Part shown: positions 6,208 through 11,350 of the stretch, piece by piece | Position numbering within the stretch: the first letter of the stretch is position 1 | Layout: every line of letters begins with the position of its first letter | From: Thermococcus sp. | GTDB lineage: Archaea; Methanobacteriota_B; Thermococci; Thermococcales; Thermococcaceae | Assembly: GCF_027066465.1 (NCBI RefSeq) | Contig: NZ_JAMONU010000096.1 | Span: 1 to 11,350, forward strand | Direction of reading: 5' to 3' | DNA: 11,350 bases | The notes under the pieces: model-generated | Databases searched by the model: none | Told to the model about the DNA's origin: nothing | What the model saw: the letters and a program-made list of their open reading frames with translations, nothing else | Made by a program: the position numbers and the translations under genes

Positions 6208-8084
6208 ACGAAAAGGGAGACGAGCCTCGCAATAATCCCGGCCCAGAGCATTCCGTAGGCAAACGTTGCGGCCTCAATCACGAGCGCCCTCTTTATTCCA
6301 AATTCCCTGGCGAGCATCGAGAACGCTATTATGCAGGGTATCTGGAAAGTTGATGCGAGCCCGAACGTGAAGAGCTGAAGGGGGCTCATTACCGCAGAGA
6401 AGTCGGTTGTTCCGAGGGCGTTTGCAAGCATTGCCGGGACGAGGTCCTTCTGGAGGAAGCCGTAAATCAGGGGAATTATCGTCTCGGGGGGCAGGTGAAG
6501 CCAGCCAACCGTCAGAAAGCTGAAGGGCTTGACGAGGGGACTTACCAAGTTGTAGTAGGAGATTGCACCGTAGAGCATGCCCCCACCGATGAGAAGGGGG
6601 ATGACGATGTAAACGAAGTCAGCCATCCTGACCCACGCCTTTACGAGCATGTTCTTGAGCAGCGGCCTCCTGTAGGGGGGAAGCTCCTCGATGAGGTAGT
6701 GCTCCTCAGGAGGTATGACCACGTTGAGAAGCTTTGCGGTCAGGACGAAGAGGAAGAACGACGCCGCATAGATTCCAAGGGCGTAGATTGAACCCGCGTA
6801 GTGACCCACGACGCCGAAGATTATCCCGGCGCGGGAGGAGCACGGAACGGTCATGTAGAGAACGGCTACCTTCAGCCTGTCCCGGAAGCCTGACAGAACC
6901 CTAGTTGCTCTGATTGCTGGAACGGTGCATCCAAAGCCGAGCATCAGGGGTATCACGGCCTTTCCAGGGAGGCCAAGTTTTCCCATGAGCCTGTCGAGAA
7001 CTATCACGAACCTTGCCAGAACACCGCTGTCCTCGAGGAGAGCTAGAATCAGATAGAAGATTCCCACGTATGGAACGGCAACGCTTATCCCCGCCGCGAG
7101 TCCGACCAGCGCGTTTTCAACGACCAGCTTCACGAAGTAGCTCCTGGACGAGAGCCACGGCTGGAGCGCTCCTAGGAGCTTGTCGAACAATCCCCCTAGA
7201 ACGTTCTGGAACCATCCCCCCAGATACAGAAGGGACGCGAACATTCCCCCAAACAGGAGGAGTGTAAAGATGAGTCCCCCAAGTGTGCTGTTTATCAGAA
7301 TCTCATCGAAGCGACTCAAACGGAAGGGCTTTCCGGTTATCCTCTCTACCCTCCCCGCCAGAAGCGATGCGTAGCCGGCCCTCGTGACTATGATGTCCCT
7401 CTCAATGTTTGGATGCTCCCTTTTGAACCTCCCCTTAATCTCTTCCAGTTCCGGAAATCCAAAGAGCTCCCCTGCGACCGGGTCTCCTTCGAGGAGCTTG
7501 ACGGCAATGCCCCTTTTTGAAAGTTTGCCCTCGTATCTGAGCCTGCCCATAACCTCCGATATGGCCTCCTCTATGTGGTCATCGTAGGTGAAGGAGTAGC
7601 TGGACCTCCTCGCCTCAGGAAGTCTTTCGAGAAGCTCATCGAGTTCTCCCCTAACGGGGTTAATCCGAACGACCGGAACGCCGAGTATGTCTTCAAGGAG
7701 CCCCCTGTTTATCAGAATCCCCCTCCTCTCGGCTTCTTCCCAGAAGTTGAGGGCCACAATCATCGGGACACCGAGCTCAGCGAGCTGAAGGGTGATTATG
7801 AGCCCTCTCTCGAGGGCCGTCGAGTCGAGAACTTGGAGAACGGCGTCGTAGTTTCCTTCAAGAATCATCCTGTCGGTTACCTTCTCCTCCTCGCTTGACG
7901 GCGTCAGGCTGTACACGCCGGGGGTATCAACAAACGTGACCCTCTCGCCGCCTACGATTGTCTCCCCCTCGCTTATGTCAACGGTGGTTCCAGGATAGTT
8001 AGAGATTATGACTTTAGCCCCTGTGAGGGCGTTCAGCAGGCTCGACTTGCCGACGTTAGGCTGGCCTACCAGAAGAACCCTCAT
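6204..8084 (-). CDS. feoB: ferrous iron transport protein B
   Basis: A 626-residue Fe(II) permease of the cytoplasmic membrane. The N-terminal G domain has G1 GQPNVGKS (7-14), G2 NYPGTT (29-34) and G3 DTPG (53-56). The G4 position reads NFWE (113-116) instead of NxxD, and the G5 region reads INPVRG (about 141-146) instead of SAxxG. A helical linker (about 165-250) leads to the membrane domain with roughly 8-11 hydrophobic segments from 265 to 626. FeoB gate motifs are present: FGCTVPAIRATR with C386, VPCSSR with C415, GFLQKD (542-547, KD where KE is usual) and QIPC with C584. The frame is open to 8126, but the ATG at 8084 (MRVLLVGQPN) places G1 normally and has GGGGGTCC upstream, so it is preferred. 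It overlaps the upstream regulator/FeoA gene by 29 bases and is co-transcribed with it. Confidence 0.93.
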   Translation of the reverse strand: MRVLLVGQPNVGKSSLLNALTGAKVIISNYPGTTVDISEGETIVGGERVTFVDTPGVYSLTPSSEEEKVTDRMILEGNYDAVLQVLDSTALERGLIITLQLAELGVPMIVALNFWEEAERRGILINRGLLEDILGVPVVRINPVRGELDELLERLPEARRSSYSFTYDDHIEEAISEVMGRLRYEGKLSKRGIAVKLLEGDPVAGELFGFPELEEIKGRFKREHPNIERDIIVTRAGYASLLAGRVERITGKPFRLSRFDEILINSTLGGLIFTLLLFGGMFASLLYLGGWFQNVLGGLFDKLLGALQPWLSSRSYFVKLVVENALVGLAAGISVAVPYVGIFYLILALLEDSGVLARFVIVLDRLMGKLGLPGKAVIPLMLGFGCTVPAIRATRVLSGFRDRLKVAVLYMTVPCSSRAGIIFGVVGHYAGSIYALGIYAASFFLFVLTAKLLNVVIPPEEHYLIEELPPYRRPLLKNMLVKAWVRMADFVYIVIPLLIGGGMLYGAISYYNLVSPLVKPFSFLTVGWLHLPPETIIPLIYGFLQKDLVPAMLANALGTTDFSAVMSPLQLFTFGLASTFQIPCIIAFSMLAREFGIKRALVIEAATFAYGMLWAGIIARLVSLFV

Positions 8085-8619
8085 TAGCTGGGACCCCCTT
8101 AATCTTCTCAGCCACCCGGCCATCAACTACAGCGAGTCTTCCCCCGACCTCAACGACGTAAACGTCACCCTTCCTTAAAACCCTGAACCTGGCACCGGGA
8201 ATGAGACCAACCCCCATGAGCCTCGCGATGACCTTGGGGTTCTCAACGTCCATGAAGGCAACCACGCCTTCCTCCCCCTCCCTGAACCCGCTGAGGGGTC
8301 TAGCCTGCTCGGCGCCCCTGAGGTAGCCTATCCTGTCCCCCATGTGCTCCAGCGAATGCGCCGTTCTGTGACCCAACAGCCTCTCAACCGTTTTGTGGTA
8401 TGTGTAGATGACTTCTGCCGCCTTCTCTCCGTTCTCCGTGAGCACTATTCCTTTCCCCTCCATCCTTGCAAGGCCCTTCCTTTCGAGCTCCTTGACGGCT
8501 TCCATAACCTCCTCCCTGGTGACCCCGCTGTCCTTCATCACGTCCTCCACCGTTGGAGGGGACCCCTTCTCCTTGGCGAGCCTTAGAATGTCCTCCATTA
8601 GTATTTCCAGCCATCCCAT
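8056..8619 (-). CDS. feoA: compact DtxR-like winged-helix protein fused to a FeoA/SH3 domain
   Basis: A 187-residue cytoplasmic protein, first gene of the feo operon. Residues 1-70 form a winged helix of the DtxR/MntR type (SPPTVEDVMKDSGVT..., wing near GKGIVLTENGEKAAEV). Residues 71-100 match the DtxR dimerisation helix by eye: H75, E79, H84, H88, E91 and H92 fall on H79, E83, H98, C102, E105 and H106 of Corynebacterium DtxR, with about ten residues missing between E79 and H84. Residues 107-175 form a FeoA/SH3-like domain (LSGFREGEEG ... RLMGVGLIPGARFRV ... LAVVDGRVAEKI). It may be an iron-sensing repressor of its own operon, a FeoA partner of FeoB, or both; genome annotation would usually call it FeoA. 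It is much longer than a plain FeoA (about 75-80 residues) and shorter than DtxR (226). The ATG at 8619 is set by GAGGTGGA, 3 nt upstream. Confidence 0.82.
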   Translation of the reverse strand: MGWLEILMEDILRLAKEKGSPPTVEDVMKDSGVTREEVMEAVKELERKGLARMEGKGIVLTENGEKAAEVIYTYHKTVERLLGHRTAHSLEHMGDRIGYLRGAEQARPLSGFREGEEGVVAFMDVENPKVIARLMGVGLIPGARFRVLRKGDVYVVEVGGRLAVVDGRVAEKIKGVPANEGSSGRPA

Positions 8620-8632
8620 GCTTCCACCTCTG

Positions 8633-8646
8633 TTAGGTTGCCCTAA
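8633..8646 (-). promoter_or_regulatory. DtxR/IdeR-like operator of the feo operon
   Basis: In the direction of feo transcription this reads TTAGGGCAACCTAA, a perfect TTAGG-N4-CCTAA palindrome. It starts 4 nt after the TATA box and ends 13 nt before the feoA-like ATG, so a bound repressor would block polymerase recruitment. The half-sites match the TTAGG/CCTAA arms of DtxR/IdeR-family boxes; that the factor is a DtxR-type protein is inferred. Confidence 0.72.
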
Positions 8647-8650
8647 TGAA

Positions 8651-8663
8651 ATTTTAAACCTTT
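8651..8663 (-). promoter_or_regulatory. core promoter of the feo operon
   Basis: The minus strand carries CAAAGG (BRE-like) followed by TTTAAAAT (8658-8651), centred about 35 nt before the ATG at 8619. Its AAGGTTTAAA core is an exact inverted copy of the promoter core at 8699-8708 that faces the other way. Confidence 0.65.
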
Positions 8664-8698
8664 GGCAACCCGTTGATGATTACCCATCCTTGGTCCGT

Positions 8699-8710
8699 AA
8701 GGTTTAAAGT
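8699..8710 (+). promoter_or_regulatory. core promoter of the KaiC-like/ACT/hisC operon
   Basis: AAGG plus TTTAAAGT (8703-8710) repeats the feo promoter core in the opposite direction. It is centred about 58 nt before the GTG at 8765, so transcription should begin near 8731-8735, just before the second palindrome, giving a leader of about 30 nt that is longer than those of the other promoters here. Confidence 0.5.
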
Positions 8711-8736
8711 TCGTGTAATTCACCCCACACATGGAA

Positions 8737-8750
8737 TTAGGGAAACCTAA
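8737..8750 (+). promoter_or_regulatory. DtxR/IdeR-like operator of the KaiC-like/ACT/hisC operon
   Basis: TTAGGGAAACCTAA is a perfect TTAGG-N4-CCTAA palindrome, extended to ATTAGG/CCTAAT. Read toward its gene it differs from the feo operator at one base of the 14-base core. It ends 14 nt before the GTG start and should overlap the first transcribed bases, a position suited to repression. Regulation by the same factor as feo is inferred from the near identity. Confidence 0.7.
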
Positions 8751-8764
8751 TGGGGGGTGATGCC

Positions 8765-9514
8765 GTGCTCGTGAAGCTTGGCGTTCCGTGGCTTGAGGAG
8801 GTGCTTCCGGAGGGATTTCCTGCGAACACCTCAACGCTGGTAAGCGGGCCGGGTGGCTCTGGGAAGCCCCTAATCGGCTACATATTCGCCTCCGGCTGGC
8901 TCAAAAATGGCGGGACCGTCATCTTTCTCCTCACGAGCACAACCGTTGACTACCTCCGGAACACAATGCGGCTCTTGGGAACCGACCTTGAGAGATACAG
9001 GAGAAGGGTCTTCTTCGTTGAGCTGGACCCCGCGATGAACGGGATTGAGCTCGTATCCGACAACCACGTCAGGGCCAACTTTGTGAAGCCCGATGTCTGG
9101 GACGAGTCCATAGCGCTTGGAAGCGTTTATCTCAGCAACTCCCGGCAGACGCTCGGCACTATGGTAGTTGGTTCAGCGCTCAACCTTCTCTTCTTCTCGC
9201 CGACCTATGGAAGGGCCATCCACGAAAAGATTAAAGGGGCCCTGGGTGTTGATAAAACAAAGACGTACTTTCTCACGGTGAACACGGACGTGTTCGGGGA
9301 CATGGTAAGGGAGCTGGAGGAGGTTGCTGACAACCTCATGTTCAGCAGGATGGAGAAGCCGATGAGACTCTTCCTCAGGATTGAACGGATTAAGGGAGCC
9401 CCATTTAAAAGGAAAGAGATTGAGGTTCCTCTCTCAAGGGAAATCCTTGAGGAGATTAGAAAAGAGGCCGAGAGGGGGAAGAAAAATCTAATTCCCGCCA
9501 TAAAGAGGCTGTGA
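8765..9514 (+). CDS. RecA/KaiC-superfamily (RAD55-like) protein with degenerate Walker motifs
   Basis: A 249-residue soluble protein with the layout of archaeal single-domain KaiC/RAD55-like ATPases: an N-terminal LGVPWLEEVLPEGFP lead-in, a P-loop at 28-35, a second strand with VIFLLTST, a hydrophobic strand at about 132-143, and a C-terminal LRIERIKGAPFKRKEIEVPL strand pair followed by a charged helix. The P-loop reads GPGGSGKP, with Pro in place of the Thr/Ser that binds Mg, and the Walker B strand reads TMVVGSALNLLFF with Gly where Asp is expected, so ordinary ATP hydrolysis is doubtful. An ATG at 8750 is in frame, but GGTGAT sits exactly 3 nt before the GTG at 8765, the rule at other starts here, and ATG 8750 overlaps the operator. 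It leads an operon with the HTH-ACT gene 9 bp downstream. Its function is unknown; signalling or regulation is a guess from relatives. Confidence 0.8.
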   Translation: MLVKLGVPWLEEVLPEGFPANTSTLVSGPGGSGKPLIGYIFASGWLKNGGTVIFLLTSTTVDYLRNTMRLLGTDLERYRRRVFFVELDPAMNGIELVSDNHVRANFVKPDVWDESIALGSVYLSNSRQTLGTMVVGSALNLLFFSPTYGRAIHEKIKGALGVDKTKTYFLTVNTDVFGDMVRELEEVADNLMFSRMEKPMRLFLRIERIKGAPFKRKEIEVPLSREILEEIRKEAERGKKNLIPAIKRL

Positions 9515-9523
9515 GGTGGGACC

Positions 9524-10108
9524 GTGATTCTCATTGATGAGTATTTTAAGAACTATCCAGCCAGGAAAAGGGTGGCCGAATTCCTGCTTAAGAATGGAAT
9601 AAGCGTCCGCAACGGCTCGCTCTACATCGGGAACGTTGAGGTTTCTCCAAGCGCCGTTGCTAGGGCTCTGGGAGTCAACAGGAAGGTTGTGTACTTCACG
9701 GTTGAGACGATAGAGTCCTCGGGGGCACTTCGGTTGCTCTTCGAGAGGCTGAAACCCGGGCTGAGTGTGGAGGAGGTTGCGCCGGCGATGGGATGGGAAA
9801 CCCTGGAGATTGAGGTGAACGGCTCCCCTGCGGCCGTGCTGGAGAGCGTTCTGAAGGGGGTCGCCGCTGAGGGGAACGACGTCGTTTCGGTAAACCTCCG
9901 GAACCTTCCGGGGGAGGACGTTTACCTGTCAATCGTCGTGGAGAGACCCCTTAGGGGTGAAACGCTGAGGAAAATCGGGGGAGCTCCCGGAGTGAGGAGA
10001 ATTCTAGTCAGAACTCCCGAAAGAGACAAGACCAAGCTGGTCTGCACGTTCTGTGAGGTCAGGTATTGTCCCAGAAGGCTGGAGGGTGGTGGTAATGTGG
10101 AGGGTTAG
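9524..10108 (+). CDS. HTH-ACT domain regulator with C-terminal Cys cluster
   Basis: A 194-residue protein resembling the archaeal group annotated as predicted regulators of amino acid metabolism. It has an N-terminal helix-turn-helix (about 12-66, with SPSAVARALGVNRKVVYFTVETI as recognition part), an ACT-like ligand domain (about 91-163, WETLEIEVNG ... YLSIVVERPL), and a short tail holding C174, C177 and C182 in a Cx2Cx4C arrangement followed by Pro-Arg-Arg. ACT domains usually bind amino acids; the Cys tail could hold a metal or Fe-S cluster, with the fourth ligand missing or supplied by another subunit. No other Cys occurs in the protein. The start is GTG at 9524 with GAGGTGGG 3 nt upstream. 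It lies 9 bp after the KaiC-like gene and overlaps hisC by 14 bp, so all three are probably co-transcribed and the ACT ligand may relate to the aminotransferase. Confidence 0.8.
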   Translation: MILIDEYFKNYPARKRVAEFLLKNGISVRNGSLYIGNVEVSPSAVARALGVNRKVVYFTVETIESSGALRLLFERLKPGLSVEEVAPAMGWETLEIEVNGSPAAVLESVLKGVAAEGNDVVSVNLRNLPGEDVYLSIVVERPLRGETLRKIGGAPGVRRILVRTPERDKTKLVCTFCEVRYCPRRLEGGGNVEG

Positions 10109-11108
10109 GAGTGAGGTTGCAACGCTACCCGACTGGGAGCTCTCCGGCGAGCCAAATGCAAAAATCCGCCTCGACAGGAACGAGAATCCCTTTGACCTGC
10201 CGCACGGCCTCAAGAGGGAGCTCTTCTCAGAACTCTTTAAAATTCCCTTGAACCGCTACCCCCCTGCTTTTCCCGCAGACATCGAAGCGAAAATCGCCGG
10301 AAACCTCGGGTTAAGTCCTGAAAACATTCTGCTTGCAAACGGAAGCGATGAGCTGATAGGTCTTACCCTTAAGCTCTTCGAGGGAGACCACGTCGTGGTG
10401 AGCCCGCCCACCTTCGGTATGTACCCGTTTTTTGCGGCCGTCGAGGGCCTGAAGGTCGTGAGCGTTCCCCTGGATGAAAACTTCGAGCTTGGCGACATCG
10501 AGGCCCACGCCGATGGTGCGAGGGCGGTTTTCATATGCTCCCCCAACAACCCCACCGGGAACGTCCAGCCCAGGGAAAGAATCATTGAGGTGCTTGAAAC
10601 CGGTGCCCCCGTGGTGCTTGACGAGGCCTACGTTGAGTTCTCGCGGGGAAGCAACGCTGACCTCGTTAATGACTACGACAACCTCGTGGTTCTCAGAACC
10701 TTCTCGAAGGCCTTCGGACTCGCCGGTCTCAGGGTAGGATACGCCGTGGCGAGTGAGGACACCATGAGGCAGCTGAGGAAACTGAGGCCCCCCTTCAGCG
10801 TGAACTCTCTCTCGCTGAGGGCGGTTGACTACATGCTCGACCATCTCGATTACGTTAGGAAGATAATCCGCTACATAGTGATGGAGCGCGAGAGGCTTTA
10901 CGGCTCGCTCAGACCCCATGCTTATCCAAGCGAGGCGAACTTCCTTCTGGTTAAGCTCGACGCCTATGAGTTCCTTCTAGAGCGTGGAATCGCCGTCAAA
11001 AAGCTCTCCGGAAGGCTTAAAGGCCACGTGCGGATAACGGTCGGCAGAAAAGAGGAAAACGACGCCCTTCTAGAAGCCTTGGAGGAGTTTCTGGAGAGGA
11101 CGGGCTAG
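10095..11108 (+). CDS. hisC: histidinol-phosphate aminotransferase family protein
   Basis: A 337-residue PLP-dependent class I/II aminotransferase of the HisC type, converting histidinol phosphate and 2-oxoglutarate to imidazole-acetol phosphate and glutamate in reverse of the biosynthetic direction. Family marks are RLDRNENPFDLP (25-36), phosphate-loop ANGSDE (81-86), SPNNPTG with N152, VVLDEAYVEF with D176 and Y179, the Schiff-base Lys at 205 in RTFSKAFGLAGLRVGYA, R213, and the substrate-carboxylate Arg at 323 in HVRITVG. The frame is open from 10053, but ATG 10095 is taken because GGTGGT lies 4 nt before it and the earlier codons encode the end of the upstream gene in another frame. No other his gene is in the window; its place in a KaiC-like/ACT operon leaves open a role with aromatic or other amino acids. 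The stop overlaps that of the converging Mrp gene as CTAG. Confidence 0.87.
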   Translation: MWRVRSEVATLPDWELSGEPNAKIRLDRNENPFDLPHGLKRELFSELFKIPLNRYPPAFPADIEAKIAGNLGLSPENILLANGSDELIGLTLKLFEGDHVVVSPPTFGMYPFFAAVEGLKVVSVPLDENFELGDIEAHADGARAVFICSPNNPTGNVQPRERIIEVLETGAPVVLDEAYVEFSRGSNADLVNDYDNLVVLRTFSKAFGLAGLRVGYAVASEDTMRQLRKLRPPFSVNSLSLRAVDYMLDHLDYVRKIIRYIVMERERLYGSLRPHAYPSEANFLLVKLDAYEFLLERGIAVKKLSGRLKGHVRITVGRKEENDALLEALEEFLERTG

Positions 11109-11350
11109 TCCTTTTCTTCCCTCTTCATCTCTTCCAGTTTGCTGACGAGCCTCCCTGCTATTTCCTCAATCGCCTTCGCCGCCGGGGTGTCTCCGTAGAG
11201 GACGATGGGGATTCCGGCGTCGCTGGCTTCCCTCGCTTTAAGGTCTATTGGAATCTCCCCGAGAAAATCAACGCCCTCCTTCTCGGCCAGCTTTCTACCC
11301 CCACCCTTGCCGAAGAGGTCAATCTCATTCCCACAATACGGACAGATAAG
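11105..11350 (-). CDS. Mrp/NBP35-family Fe-S carrier ATPase, C-terminal part only
   Basis: The last 81 residues of a gene that continues beyond the window end, read in reverse. The visible part starts LICPYCGNEIDLFGKGGG, the CxxC segment through which Mrp/NBP35/ApbC dimers bind a bridging Fe-S cluster for delivery to target proteins, and continues with RKLAEKEGVDFLGEIPIDL and DAGIPIVLYGDTPAAKAIEEIA, both standard for the family's C-terminal half. A charged tail (KLEEMKREEKD) ends the protein. The nucleotide-binding P-loop lies outside the window. It converges on hisC with a 4-bp overlap, so it is not part of that operon, but it is another iron-related gene in this neighbourhood. Confidence 0.85.
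   Translation of the reverse strand, partial: LICPYCGNEIDLFGKGGGRKLAEKEGVDFLGEIPIDLKAREASDAGIPIVLYGDTPAAKAIEEIAGRLVSKLEEMKREEKD

Noticed and set aside
8750..8764. ATG 8750 as start of the KaiC-like gene
   Set aside because: No ribosome site precedes it and it overlaps the operator, while GTG 8765 has GGTGAT at the same 3-nt spacing as other genes here.
8620..8764. Riboswitch or structured RNA in the feo divergent region
   Set aside because: Predicted leaders are about 10 and 30 nt, too short, and the inverted repeats coincide with promoter and operator DNA.
9946..9958. Near-palindrome ACCCCTTAGGGGT containing TTAGG
   Set aside because: It does not have the TTAGG-N4-CCTAA form, lies in the ACT coding region and reads as ordinary Pro-Leu-Arg-Gly codons.
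10311..10919. Minus-strand open frame of 202 codons opposite hisC
   Set aside because: Antisense to a well-supported aminotransferase with all active-site residues; composition is that of a shadow frame in GC-rich DNA.

Overview
The window reads as a stretch of a Thermococcales genome, most likely a GC-rich Thermococcus. The supports are: coding packed with almost no spacers; archaeal promoters (TTTAAA-type TATA boxes about 34-36 nt before the start codon); purine-rich ribosome sites of the form GGTGAT or GGTGGN placed 3-4 nt before ATG, GTG or TTG starts; and a characteristic gene set (Fe-dependent alcohol dehydrogenase, Mo/W importer, FeoB, KaiC/RAD55-like ATPase, HTH-ACT regulator, Mrp/NBP35). 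No tRNA, rRNA, CRISPR array or insertion sequence was seen, and no gene-free stretch exceeds about 145 bases.

Layout: (1) 1-1494, an MFS exporter-type permease on the plus strand, converging on (2) an iron-containing alcohol dehydrogenase, 1511-2647, minus strand. (3) A 135-bp A/T-rich divergent spacer carrying two near-identical 18-bp direct repeats and the promoter of (4) a four-gene overlapping operon, modA-modB-modC-modD (2783-6207): a molybdate/tungstate ABC importer plus the NadC-like protein ModD. It converges, with a 4-bp overlap of stop codons, on (5) feoB and the upstream DtxR-like/FeoA gene (6204-8619, minus strand), a ferrous iron uptake operon. (6) A 145-bp divergent control region (8620-8764) with two mirrored promoters and two copies of a TTAGG-N4-CCTAA palindrome. 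(7) A plus-strand operon of a RecA/KaiC-like protein, an HTH-ACT protein with a C-terminal Cys cluster, and a HisC-type aminotransferase (8765-11108). (8) The C-terminal end of an Mrp/NBP35 Fe-S carrier ATPase on the minus strand, cut by the window end.

The most interesting part is the 8.0-11.1 kb region. The two palindromes look like DtxR/IdeR-type iron operators, and in the reading direction of each gene they are almost identical and sit 13 or 14 nt before the start codon. One faces feoAB; the other faces the KaiC-like/ACT/HisC operon. The feo operon's first gene encodes a compact protein in which, by eye, all six metal ligands of the DtxR dimerisation region can be aligned (Cys replaced by His), fused to a FeoA/SH3 domain. 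The sequence therefore suggests an iron-responsive divergon that couples Fe(II) import to an uncharacterised operon whose lead protein has lost the key residues of both Walker motifs. Regulation and function are inferred from sequence only.
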